64,000 bases of DNA, from contig MNCI01035176.1 of the NCBI GenBank assembly GCA_015680685.1, forward strand, positions 250,759 to 314,758, read 5' to 3'. The DNA comes from Gnetum montanum (taxonomy: Eukaryota; Streptophyta; Gnetopsida; Gnetales; Gnetaceae). Positions 34,150 to 45,879 of the stretch are shown here, piece by piece; position 1 is the first letter of the stretch, and each line of letters starts with the position of its first letter. Below the pieces are notes generated by a model, which saw only the letters and a list, made by a program, of their open reading frames with translations, was not told the DNA's origin and did no database searches. The translations under genes and the position numbers were made by a program.

Positions 34150-34640
34150 TACCTCCCAAGATCCATAGAGTCATGTTAACCCATGTTGTATTTGATTGGA
34201 TCAAAGCAGGAAACCTTTCCAAGAAAAGAGTTGATCCTAGAAGTCCCCTCATCTACTTGCAAATTACTAGAAATGAGTCATGCAAGGATCTTCTTGATTA
34301 AAGTTCAAGTATTAATCTGATTTTTCATGAAATGTACAAAGCTTGGAACCTACCTCCTCTCAAGAAGAGTAACATTTTTTTAGAATTGGAAGATCAGCCC
34401 ATCACCATTAACACTATCTATATATTAGTAGAGGACATTGTGACCACTATCTATGGATGATTCTATCTTGTTGATTTCTAGGTGATCAAGGTTGACAATT
34501 ACAATGGGAATTTCCCAATCATTATGGAAAGGGCTTGGTTGAGCACCATTGATGTGTGAATGGGCATTAGAGATCTTTCCCTAGAAATTTTCAAGGAAAA
34601 TTCTTTTGAAAAGATTGAGAAGAAGAGAGTCTCATGCATC
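34150..34640 (+). pseudogene. Athila-like protease, element B2
   Basis: The frame carries CKDLLD, a stop, then SSSINLIFHEMYKAWNLPPL, aligned with the active-site loop of A. Then come LELEDQPITIN and a PIIMERAWLSTID block, the equivalent of IVMGRAWLSTID in A with Gly changed. It is less well preserved than the A copy (23401-23931). Domain identity rests mainly on that comparison and on its place between gag and RT. Confidence 0.65.
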
Positions 34641-34649
34641 ACATACAGA

Positions 34650-36425
34650 AATATAGGGTGCAAAAATGTGTAGAAGTTATGGTATATTAAAAACACATCA
34701 ATCATAGCATGCAAATAGTGTGTAGATAAATCTAAAATCAAAAAGTGCCTATATGCGATAGTCACAAAACAAGAGGATACCCAATGGCTAACAATTGATC
34801 CTAAAAGTAGCACACTTTGCATGAAACCAACTAAGACCCTCCCTTATGCCTATGTTGAAGGAATGGATGAACTGAAGCAAGTTCATCACCAACTCTTTGA
34901 TGATAAACTTGATGATACTTATTGGAGAGAGTTGGAAATCCCTAATAATTTTGAGCAGGAGTCCTTAGAGTTGAAAAATCTACCTACTAGCATGGAATAT
35001 GCATTTCTAAAAAATGGCAAGCCAATAGTAATCAATGTCAAACTTAGTCCTGAGTAGAAAAGAATGCTATTGAAGGTGGTCAACAAATGGCCAATAGCCT
35101 TTTCTTGCTCATATCCTAAACTCACAGGGATTGATCTTCATATATGCCAGCATCACATCTACATTGATCCTTCCGTCAAGCTAAAGAAGCAACCACAGAG
35201 CAAGCTGAATCAAAAATTGAAGCAGATCGTCAAAGAGAAAATTGAACAACTCCTCAAGGCAAGGTTCATCTATCCCATTGTGTATAGTGAGTGGATTACC
35301 CCACTCATGATCATGCCAAAGAAAGATGGCAAGTGGCGTGTTTGTATTAATTTTAGACTACTGAATATGGCAATGTTCAAAGTTTATTTTTCATTACCAT
35401 TTGTGGATCAAGTGTTGGACACTATCTTTAGGCATTGCTATTACAACTTTCTAAATGACTATAGTGGCTATAACCAAATTTAGATCATGCCAAAAGATTA
35501 GGCCAAAAAAACATTCACAAGTCCCTAAGGGACTTTTGCATTCTAATCTATGCAATGCCCTTGCAACATTTCAACACCTAATCCTAAGTATTTTTTAGTA
35601 GAAAATTGATAGTAAGATGGAAGTCTTCATGGATGACTTCTCCACCTATGACACTATGTTTGAGCAAGCCCTAAACTACCTTGAGTAAGTGCTTAAAAAG
35701 TGCATGGAGACCAATCTTCAATGCAGTTAGTAAAAGAGCCATCTCATGCTCTAGGAGGGTGTGTTATGTTGGGACACAAAATCTCATAAGCAAGTATTGA
35801 GATGGACTCTAAAAATATTAGGGTCATCCAAGGAATAACCCACCAACTAGAAATCGTTAAAAATGTTTAGTCATTCCTTGGATACACTGGCTACTATCAA
35901 TGACTCATAGAGAATTTCTCTAAGATCACTAAACTATTGGTCGAGCTTACAAAGAAAGATGCTTCATTCATATGGACCAAGAAATGTGAAAATTCATTCC
36001 AGCAACTTAAGGAGAAGCTCGCAAAAACTCGAATTCTACAAGCACCTAGTTTTTCTTGTCCATCTCACATCATGATGGATACATCGAATAATGCCTTAGG
36101 AGTTGTGCTTATGTAGTTAGATGATCAATAATTTCCTTATTACATCCATTGCATAAGCCGAAGCATTGTGGGTACACAACTTAATTACACTACTATAGAA
36201 AAAGAGCTAATGGTGGTGGTGTATGCCTTAGATAAATTTAGGCACTATGTGCTTGAATACAAAGTTTTTGTTAACATTGACCACAGTTCCATTCGCTTCC
36301 TCATCATCAAGCTGATGGTGAGCCCCCATGTCATATGGTGGTTGATAATCTTACAGGAGTTCAATCTTACAATGGTAGATCAAAAAGAAACTAAGAATGT
36401 GATTTCTAATCACTTTTCTTAGTTA
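34650..36425 (+). pseudogene. Athila-like reverse transcriptase and RNase H, element B2
   Basis: The RT begins with LPTSMEYAFLKNGKPIVIN (34977) and runs through GIDLHICQHHIYIDPSVK, LKARFIYPIVYSEWITP, KKDGKWRVCINFRLLNMA, LPFVDQVLD and NDYSGYNQI (to 35483). The catalytic MEVFMDDFSTYD is at about 35617. These blocks, especially the FMDD centre and the P-F-x-D-Q-(M/V)-L-D phrase, are Athila-like. RNase H follows at 35950-36425 (ELTKKDASFIW, IMMDTSNNALGVVL, NYTTIEKELMVVVYALDKFR, FVNIDHSSIRFL). The stop directly after YNQI falls where element relatives have Gln. Non-functional. Confidence 0.85.
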
Positions 36426-36579
36426 CGATGGAATAACAAAGAGGAGGAGAGCCTACTTTTTGATCAATTCCTTGATGAACTCCTCCTTGCCTATGTAATA
36501 AATGAACAAGTGCCCACTGAAACTAAGTGGTACAATGGCATCCTCACTTATCTTCTCACTCAAGATATGCCACAACAAT

Positions 36580-37803
36580 TAGACCATCGAAAGAAATAAT
36601 AGTTTCTTCATCAAGCCAAACACTTCATGGAAATCAATGGACACCTTTACAAGGTATGCATCAATGGCCCAATTTGTTGGTGTGTTCCTAATGCAAATCA
36701 ACTACACATTCTCTAAGATGCTCATGAGGGTCCTTGTGGGCATCACTATGTAGGGAGATGCATGGCCATTAATATCCTGATGGTAGGGTATTACTGGCCA
36801 ATAATCTTTAGGCATGCCCACCAATTCATCTACTCTTGTGAATGCTGTCAACAAGATGGTGGGATGATCTCTCAAATGGAGGGGCTTTAGTAGTGGATCT
36901 AACAATTCGAACCCTTCAACATTTAGAGCATAAACTTAATAGATCCCATCACACCCATGTCAAATGGAAAGGTGAACATAATTCTCACTGTTGACTATTA
37001 TACCAAATGGGCAAAAGAAATAGCTGTCACTAACTATACATATTCCACTGCTACTTGGTTTATATAGAAGAATACTGTAAATAGGTTTGGAGATCCACAT
37101 GCACTAATTTTTGACAACAGTACTCATTTTACAACTGATACTTTTTGCAAGATCATGCACTGCTTGGGGGTTGAACATAAACTAACAACACCCTATCCCC
37201 CCCAAGCCAATAATCAAATAGAGGTTACCAATAGGAAGATCACAAAAATATTACTGAGAAAAATAAACAAATACAGGAGAGACTAGAGAAAAAAATTAAT
37301 GATGTCCTTTGGGCATACCACTCAACATGGAAACTCCCTATAGGCTACTCTCCCTATAAGCTAGTGTACAAAAAATTACCAACTCTTTCCATTCAATTCT
37401 AGCTCCATACACTTTCAACAACCTATGACTTAGATCTTAATCTAAGCCTAGCACAAAAAGAAAGATTGATTAACCTCAACAGGCTAGATGGGAATCAATT
37501 GGTGGTCCTATCCTTGAATGAACTACATAAGGCATTCAACAAAAAATGCCATGACCTTAGGATAAGAAAAGTTAAATTTCAACCTAGAGGCAAGGTCCTC
37601 TACTAAAACCCCACACATGTACCTCAACAAACTAAGAACATTATGGGAAGGATCTTCTATCATTTATGAAACCTTTCCTTTTAGGGCCATGTTGATCTAC
37701 AAACTTGAAACCTCAAACAAAAATCATTTAGTCATCATGCAACAAGTAAAACGTTTCCATGAGCCCAAACAAATTAGTGCAAGCAACACCTCATCAAATG
37801 GAT
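36580..37803 (+). pseudogene. Athila-like integrase, element B2
   Basis: The zinc-binding region shows DAHEGPCGHHYVGRC, VGYYWPIIFRHAHQF and SCECCQQ. The core has SINLIDPITPMSNGKV, where the first catalytic Asp appears as Asn, then ILTVDYYTKWAKE, ALIFDNSTHFT, and a PYPPQANNQIEVTNR block with the catalytic Glu. The C-terminal segment is 37617-37805 (LWEGSSIIYETFPFRAMLIY). Stops and shifts throughout. It lines up with 18542-19700 of element A. Confidence 0.8.
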
Positions 37804-39697
37804 AACTCACTCAATCTTTCAAATATCCTCCTTTCAACTTAGTCATAGGGGAGATGGCCATCCATGCTAACCATATCAATGTCTCCTCAGTTTTTTACTC
37901 TCTTTTTTTACACTTTTATTTATTTTACACTTTTTTTTTTACACTTTCCTTGTTTTTATACCTTTTTGTTTTACACTTTTTTATTTTTCTAATTTTTGTT
38001 TTACAACATCATTAGTATGCTTTGATTTTCTTGAATATTCTATAATTTCTTTTATATTTTACTTTATTTTGGTATAAATTTTTCTTCTTGTTTTCTAATA
38101 AAATGCTTTGTTGCTAATAGGACACAATCATGTTGTAGCTATTTACAAATGGTGATTTGTATCTAATGTCTTTAATTACTAATATATGGTTTCTATTTTT
38201 GAATTTTGATGGCTAATGACTAAGACAAAGTTTCTTTTTCATGGAACAGGCAATGAGTCCACATCATCCACCCATCCACAAACTCTATGGTTTTTCTTGT
38301 TTTGGACATATGAGGTCCCTTTTTCATTAATAAAACTTTAACAAAATTGTAACCTTGGTAGTTTCTAATCCTGGAAATGATTCAAAAGTTTGAATAAGGT
38401 GTGACTTCAATGGGATTCAAAGCTCTTTGTACCTCTCTATTTAGTTAAGTGCATGAGTGTTTTCATGGATTTCTTACCGTGCTACATCAACTAATAATAG
38501 GAAGTTGAATAAGTCTTTGCATGGTGTTGTTTCCATCAAAAAAATCCATAAAAACATAAAATTCAAAAATATTGAAAAAATCATGAAATGATTAGAATTC
38601 AAAGAACACCCCTTAGACAAAATAATGGGCTATGATCACTAGTTATGGGACTAGAAAGACATGTTACCCATGCCTGAAGGTCCCCTCTAAGGCCCTTTCT
38701 CACTTCCTACTTCTCTTTTTTTCTCAATTAAGAAATAGTGATTGATCTATGGAAGCATTCTTATGTCTTGAGGGGATGGTCTAATCCTAGAGTGGCAATG
38801 TGAAGTCACTTAAAGTGGTTGGTTTTAGTCTGGACTAAGGATAGACTTTATCAGGTCATTTAACCATAAAATCAACAAAGGACTTCATGTGATCACAATA
38901 GGAAATTTCATTTTGTTTTCTCTCTCATCCATCAGTGTTTTCCATAACTCACCTCATTGTTGATTTTTCATATTCTTGTTCAATGTCTTAGTTTGAAGTG
39001 TCAAAATTCTTGGGTAGATTCTTCCAAATTCGATCCTTAACTTTTAATAATTATTAATCAATTTTGGGTCCCATGGACTCCTTAGTTGAGGGTATGCAAG
39101 GGACAAAATGGCATGTACCGACTATGGGGAGGACCCACTTGCATATCTCCTAGTTGGAATAGTTAAGTTTCTTATCCTTAGGAATTTCCATAATCAAATC
39201 TTTTGTGCACCATATGCTTCCAACTGTGCACTTCTTAAGGCATCTTTTTCACAAAATTTCATTCTCCAATTTTCAAATTTTTGAGCATTCATGAATCCTC
39301 TTTAAGTATTTCATCATGTTCATGGCTTCTCTAGCTCTCCATAAATACTAATTTCATAAGAAAAATCCTTGTATTTTTGAAGATATTTAATGTGGAAATT
39401 TTGGGCATCAGCTCCATAAACAAGTACCCATCAATGGAGAACATACATAAACGAGATCTCATATATGGCATCCCATCAATGGAGCACATATGTAAATGGA
39501 ACCTCATATACAGGATCCCATTGATGTAGGGGGCCACCCACCTATAAATAGATGGTAACGCTTAACATTTTTCACATTTGCTCATAAATGAGAGTGAAGT
39601 TTTTGAATCTTTTAGAGCTCAAAACCTTCCAAGAGCCATATCTTCCTAACCATTTGTCCAATTCACTCCATTCTTCAACCCCGTAGCTACTGGAGGT
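37804..39697 (+). other. Post-integrase spacer of element B2
   Basis: No coding is seen. It includes runs of TTTTACACTTTTTT (37900-38000) and, at about 39395-39530, two to three copies of a 50-60 bp unit built on CCCATCAATGGAGCACATA. It matches the spacer of element A and ends at GAGGT (39693-39697), the left duplication of the Tat insertion; the spacer resumes at 53094. Confidence 0.65.
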
Positions 39698-42218
39698 TGA
39701 AACACCATAAAATTCTGGGCCTTGTACTTCTCCAACAAGAATCGAGCTAAAATCGTGATGCTCTCCACCATGACTAAAGCTTGACGACTTCACAGACAGC
39801 TTCAAACAGAGTCGAACTCAGCAAGAAATGGTTCCCTGGGATCCACAGCAGACTACAAAAACATCTAGCATTGAACCCTGCCAAATTTTGAGCTCAAAAT
39901 ACTTGGTTTTCACTGAGTATGCAGCATGCACACCCAGCATGCACAACCAGCGTATACGCCCAGCGTGTGACTTCAAAGACTACTCGAAACAAGCACTCTA
40001 GAGCAATATTTTCACAAGGCATCAACTCTCAGAGATAGGGCAATTGTTAGGCGTCATCATGGGCTCAAGAAAATTTGGTTTTGACCTCGAAATCATGCAC
40101 TTTGGGGTTCACACGCTGAGCATGTACATCCTGCATGCCCAGCATGCACGCCCAGCGTGTACGCCCAGCATGTATGCCTGACGTGCATCATCCAGCGTGC
40201 AGCAGAGCATATATCAGTGGAACTTTTTAGAACCATGTCAGATCAAGTCTAACTGAGCTGAATATCCGTAGGCAGCATTCTCGTAACATCCGAGCCCAAA
40301 TCCGAGGGTCGAATTGGATACTTCCTGTTGTAACAGTAGTTTGTAAAAATGAATTCTTTTGTTTTAGTCAAGTCTATATGCTGGGTTTACACACCCAGTG
40401 TGTACACGCTGGCGTGTAGTGGCACACATTAGAATGTAGCACGCTGCATAGTTGTAATATTCTTTACACCTAGGCAACGCAGCCACCTATCACTCGACCC
40501 GAAATTCCCTCATCCACAGCCACTCATACCTTTCCAGATCCAAATTCAATGCTCAAAAACCTCATAAAAACCCAAATTTTTCACTATATCGAGGTTGGAA
40601 ATTTTGAGACAAACACACACAAAAAAACTGGAACTTAGAAAAGACTAAGCAAGTTAGAGCAAGAACCCCCATACGCTGGACTTCAACCCTGCACATTGAG
40701 CATACAACCTCCACGTTGTGCTTGCAGTTTGAACCAGCACACCATCATCTTCCAGCATCCACCAGGGCCTTTCTTCTGCCTCATGTCAAATCTACGACTG
40801 CGTTTGGACCGGTGCACTGTAATTCTCATTTGGCAATAAAGTTACTTTGTTTCTGCTCGAAATTTGTCACAGTTTGCGTTTATTCTGGTTCATTTCTTTT
40901 GTTTAAGTTAATGAAAATTTACACTTTGTATTTACATTAATCATGTTGTTTACACATAACCCAACGTATTGCATATTGGCATACGTTGGGGAAATCCTTG
41001 TCTAATTTGCGTGTGAAACACCACAAAAATTCGCATGTCGAACTCAACAAAAAGCAGGTCCTTGGGACCCGGCGACGACCAGACAACACCTGCTATCGAA
41101 CCTGGCAACTTCAAACCTTGAAATACTTAGTTTACACTAAGTATGTATTCTCAGCGTATACGCCTAGCATAGACTCCTCACATGTACGCTCAGCAGATAC
41201 AACTGATGTATATGCCTGGCACGTAATCCATGAAGACGGCATGGAGATAGCACTGTAGAGCAAGGTTTGGTACAAGGCAACAACTCACATGAGCAAAGCA
41301 ACCATCAGCGTGTACGCCCAACGTATAAGCCCAACATCCACAGCGTATACGCCCAGAGTCTACGCCCGCCTGATACGGCGTATACGCCCAACATATATGC
41401 CCAGCAGATGTAACATGTTCTACACTTGTAAATTTTATTCTTTCACACCCGGTCAATGCGCCACGTGTCACCCTAAACTTGTATAAAAACCCCAACATTT
41501 CACTAGCCCAAGGAGGTCGAAAATTCTAAGCAAACCAGAGAAAAAAAATAGAGACGCTGAGAACCAGAGCAGAGAACCTTGTACGCTGGACAACCCTGTA
41601 CGCTGAGCATACAGCCTCTACGCTGTGCCTACAGTGTGAACCAGCCCACAGTCATCCCTACATCAACTAGAGCTTTTCATCCACCTTGTGTCAAAGCCAC
41701 AACTGCGTTAGACTGGTGCATTGTAACTCTCATTTTGAAATACCATTGTTACATTTTCTTCCTAAAATCTGTTACAGTTTGCATTAATTGCTACATGTAT
41801 TCTGTTTACGTTCTTTTACGTTTACACTCCGTTCGCATCAGTTACGTTGTTTACGCCCTGTTTTATGCCTGTTATGCCGTTCACATATAACCCAGCGTAT
41901 AGCACCTCGGTGTATGTTTGGGGAAATCCTTGCTTGATCCGCATGTGGACCACTCAAGGTACTCTGCCTTCATTCATTCCAGCTTGTCCTCAGGTGAAGA
42001 TAGGGTCTTCTGTGCATGTCCGGATATCTCCAAGTCTCCGTTTCCTTATAGCCGGAGACCGACGATTTCGGACGGTACAGCGTGCAGACCACCCAAGGTA
42101 CTCTACCTTTGTTCGTCCCAGCTCGTCCTCAAGAAAAGGTAGGGTCTTCTGTGCTCATCTGTAAATCACACAGTGCTCATCCCATTCCAACCTTACAAGG
42201 ACGATTTCAAAAAGTACA
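39698..42218 (+). mobile_element. 5' LTR of the nested Tat element (itself interrupted)
   Basis: Begins TGAAACACCATAAAATTC and ends AAGTACA just before the PBS. It is co-linear with the 3' LTR 51655-53093 except for a 1,071-bp block (solo LTR 41014-42079 plus one target copy). Without that block it measures 1,450 bp against 1,439 bp for its partner. By eye the two halves differ by only several per cent, much less than the B2 LTR pair. U3 (39900-40450) is full of CCCAGCGTGTACGCC-like words. Confidence 0.92.
41014..42079 (+). mobile_element. Solo Tat-type LTR inside the 5' LTR
   Basis: Starts TGAAACACCACAAAAATTCG, ends GACGGTACA, and is bounded by a perfect GCGTG duplication (41009-41013 and 42080-42084). 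Left flank ...AATTT and right flank CAGACCACCC rejoin the host LTR, matching 52960 onward in the 3' LTR. It belongs to the same family but a diverged subfamily: U3 words such as GCGTATACGCCCA, and an R/U5 with GTTTACG repeats. There is no internal region. Confidence 0.95.
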
Positions 42219-42223
42219 AAAAA

Positions 42224-42241
42224 TGGCACTAGAAGGAGGGC
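42224..42241 (+). other. Primer binding site of the nested Tat element
   Basis: TGGCACTAGAAGGAGGGC, 5 bp after the LTR end. Same site as 6153, 9421 and 61977. Confidence 0.8.
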
Positions 42242-42339
42242 CGGAAACTGCTTAAATCTAATCTAATCTCATACGCCTGACCCCTGTGCTTCTGATCTAC
42301 TACCCTATTTTCTCACATTTACATTGCCCTCTTCTGCAG

Positions 42340-42650
42340 CATTCTCAACTATCTACATGCTGCCTAGTTTCTACATGCTGTGGACTCTATCTACATGCTG
42401 CCCAGTTTCTGCATGCTGTGGACTCTGTCTACACACTGCCCAGTTCCTGCACGTTGTGGACTCTGTCTACACACTGCCTAGATCCTGCACGCTATGGACT
42501 CTATCTACACGCTGCCCAGTTCCTGCACGTTGTGGACTTTGTCTACATGCTGACTAGTTCCTGCACGCTGTGGACCCTATCTACACGCTGCCTAGTCAAC
42601 TCGCACGCTATAGACCCTATCTACACGCTGCCACCACTCGCAACACGCTA
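42340..42650 (+). repeat. 38-bp tandem repeats in the Tat leader
   Basis: About seven to eight units of the type TCTACACGCTGCCCAGTTCC followed by TGCACGCTGTGGACTCTG (38 bp) lie between PBS and gag. Every unit contains two ACGCTG or ATGCTG words. Open frames here (for example 42286-42651) only reflect the repeat. Confidence 0.85.
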
Positions 42651-42903
42651 ACCACTCTAGCTTTACGTTGACAGTTGCATCCTGCACGCTATGACCTTAG
42701 TTTACACACTGTGACCAGTTTCTATACGCTAGTTGTTGAAGCCTATATGCTAGGACCCAGTCCATACGTTGTGCAAACAGGTTGTACGCTACCAACTTAG
42801 GTGTATGCTGATAAACACACCCATTTCCCACTTGGCCAAATCCTCACCTGTACGCCCTGACATTGTGTCCCTTCCACCATGTTACATTTACAACCTTTTC
42901 ACC

Positions 42904-44860
42904 ATGAATACTACCAACACCAACGCTTCAACCAAGTCCATTCCAAATACCATGGGCCCCATGACGATGTTGATGCCCGTTATGCAATCCATAGGGGCCC
43001 ACAGTGAGGTTAATCCCCAGGGAGGACCCCACCGATCTCTCAGGCTGCAAGGGAAGAATCCATCATTCAACGTTATCACACAGGAACAATATAATTTTAT
43101 ATGCATAAAAATCCAAGCCGGCCTAGTAGTGGATCAAACTGAAATGGAGGCTAAGAGGCAATATGAACTGTTTCATAGGGGAGAACATGAGTTCATCCCC
43201 TCCCCGTATGACATCATCCCTCTTCCAGAGCACTATTCTAAACTTATCTCACAGCTCCTCCTAGCCAGGAATCAGTCTTTAGACCAACCCATGGAAAATC
43301 CTCAATTGGAAGAGGAGGACGATTTTGTAGCTCAGTCCAAACACGAAGATTCATACCATACCCTCAGCCCACAAACTTACGCAAACCCATTGTTTCACCC
43401 ATTCACAGGGGAAACTACGTCCCTCCACTCATTTAAAACCACTCAAGCTAATGTGCCTCAACAAGAAGCATCCATGCTTATTCCCACTCCCCCAGTGACT
43501 GATACCCAACTCAATATACCCCTCGCCACTATTCCTTCTGTTACCACATTATCCCATCTCTTGCAAATACAACCCCAATAACAACCCCCGCAAACCAATG
43601 TAGGAGGAACCTTCCCACCCCGAGGGATTGGGATGCCATATGTGCTACCTGCTTCTACATCCATGCACTATATACCACAGATCCAAACCCAAAGAACACC
43701 CTTCATCACTTCAATTCAACATGTTCAAGGCATTCCCTCATAAATCATGACTGGACAGTGGGCTGGGACTGGTACACAAGCGCATCAACCCCCTCACTAC
43801 AACGTACCACCTCCTACAATTCCACCCATGAACATCCCTCAAGTACAGCAACAATAACAACAACCCTTTCCTTACAGTATGCCACCCTTAGCAGCACCTA
43901 CCATGAATATTCCACAAGTGCAACCTCCAACCACTCAACTTTCCTCTTTCCTATCCACCATACAACAATATAACTTGTATACTACATAACATAATCAATC
44001 TGCCATCTCACCTAGTGCCCAAGACTGGGCTGAAGCCAAAAAACTGATGCAAGAGCTAACTGACGAGGTCAAGCACCTCAAAACAGCTACCGACGAAGAG
44101 CTTAAGATAGTAGATTTCTATCAAGATGACCCTATCAGCTCTTCGATTCCACCTCTAACATTACCTAAAGGTGTTTCCCTCCCCACGTTAACCAAATACA
44201 ATGGGGAAACAGACCCCAACACCCATCTTGTAATGTTTAGACTAGAGTGCATGTTACTTCAGGCGTGGCCACATGCCATCTTGTGAGTGTTCCCCATGTC
44301 CCTCACAGGGAGAGCACTTGACTGGTATTGGGCATTGCCCCGAAACTCCATATCTCCTTTGGAAGATTTATTACACCAGTTCGTTACTAGGTTCAAGTAT
44401 AACTTAAAGCCTGAAGCAAAACTTGATAGCCTCATATAGGTCAAGCAAGCACCGCTTGAACCTGTTCAAAAATTTATTCAATGGTGGAGTGCTGCCCTCA
44501 ATGAGCTCCATGAGCCAATCCCGAAGACTTATCTCCTCACTATTCTAAAAGGGGCTGTTAATGATTTTGTGAAGTTCAAAATATACTATCTTAACGCACG
44601 CACTCTTAGCCAAGCATTTGTACAAATAAAGAACATAGAAGAGGCAGCCCAAAATAGTCATGACCCCGCCTATTCAGCCTTTAAAAATCAACATAATAAG
44701 AAAGACAAAGAAAAGGCTAAGGCAACTAGAGCAACAATAGCAGAAACACAAAAAATGAGTCCGGGCAACAAGGCAAACCGTCTACTGCCCCTACTAACTA
44801 TGCTAGACCTGCTCCCACTACTACATCTGAACTGTCCACCTCACAAAATCCTACGCTAGG
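42904..44860 (+). pseudogene. Tat-type gag of the nested element
   Basis: The ATG at 42904 (MNTTNTNAST) follows a leader and is a better start than the in-frame Met at 42769, which lies in repeat-like sequence. Segments: HRSLRLQGKNPSF, EQYNFICIKIQAGL, AQSKHEDSYHTLSP (to 43581); a Gln/Pro-rich stretch with stops in place of Gln; EELKIVDFYQDDPISSS, LPKGVSLPTLTKYNGETDPN (44047-44286); and the capsid core EDLLHQFVTRFKYNLKPEA, EPVQKFIQWWSAALNELHEP, LLTILKGAVNDFVKF, YLNARTLSQAFVQIKN (to 44760). The frame stays mostly open with point stops until a shift near 44800. This is the best gag copy of the family in the window. Confidence 0.85.
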
Positions 44861-45842
44861 TCGTGCGAGAAACTTTGAGAAGAGAGACCGCTCTCAATAC
44901 ACTCCATTGCCCATGAAACCCTTACAATTATTTGACCAACTCTTGAAGGCTAGGCTAATGAAACACAAACAATTTTCCCCCACAACAATCCAAAGACATG
45001 ATTGATTTTGTCAGTTGGTCAAGAACCCAAGCTTGGCAACGTCAGATGAGCCCCCAGTTCCAAGAGGCTTTAGAATAGACCACTTCTGTGATTATCATCA
45101 ATGCAATGGGCATGGCACTGACTATTGTTTCACCCTGAAACAAGATATTCAATAGATGATCGACGAAGGTGAGATCACTTTTGATGACGCCAACCCGATC
45201 AAACCACAAAACCAGGCCATGGGCATATATAAGGATCCTCTAAATACTAAGGAAGCTTCGTACGTAATTAACATGATCTACTTAAGCAATGAACAAGAAG
45301 CACCTAGGATTAACACCATTTACTCAGATAATGAACAGCAAATGCCTAAGAGACCATTTGTAGTTCATATTCCTTCTACTACACAAACACCCGCACCTCA
45401 ATCATCATACTCTCCATGTAATCCGTCTACCCTGCAAAGACCTTATGTCATCTAGATACCCCCTGCAGTGGCAACCTCTACCATACCACCAGAACCATAC
45501 GTGGTGCGTGTACCTCCCACCGCTACTACCGCAAACACGCCACCTCCTACCCGGCCCGCTCCCTATGTAGTTCGGGTGCCACTTGCAGTCACAACTACGG
45601 AGGTACAACCCCCAATTAGACCAACTCCATATGTTCTCAGGATACCCCAAACGTCTTGACAACCACCAACCTTCTACCCTGCAAACAAAAAATAAACTGA
45701 CCCCGTATGTTGTTAGGGTGCCTAGGCAGCCTGATACTCAACCACATTCAACCGTCCAATCACAACGCCGGCCTACTCCATATGTCATACAGGTTCCAAA
45801 GCAACCAAATGTTCAGAAACCAAATGTTCCCCCATGTCACAC
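44861..45842 (+). pseudogene. Tat gag C-terminus: CHHC knuckle and PYVVRVP repeat linker
   Basis: After FEKRDRSQYTPLPMKPLQLF the knuckle FCDYHQCNGHGTDYC (about 45088-45132) has Cys-X2-His-X4-His-X4-Cys spacing. Then comes an acidic segment (IDEGEITFDDANPIKPQNQA) and a striking linker in which a proline-rich phrase recurs: RPFVVHIP, RPYVI, EPYVVRVP, APYVVRVP, TPYVLRIP, TPYVVRVP, TPYVIQVP, spaced about 20-27 residues apart. A frameshift near 45700-45840 separates it from the protease frame. Confidence 0.7.
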
Positions 45843-45879
45843 ATGAGAACGCCTGGCAGACAGGCTCACACTGGAACGA

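Noticed and set aside
39331-39537. Minus-strand ORF with repeated Met-rich phrases
   Set aside because: Shadow of 50-60 bp tandem units in the noncoding spacer of B2.
40986-41498. Overlapping ORFs of 65-102 codons on both strands
   Set aside because: They fall in LTR U3 repeats across the solo LTR boundary; frames on both strands at once reflect word repetition.
42286-42651. Open frames of 77-121 codons rich in Cys, Leu and Thr
   Set aside because: Frames exist only because a 38-bp repeat lacks stops; the region is the leader between PBS and gag.
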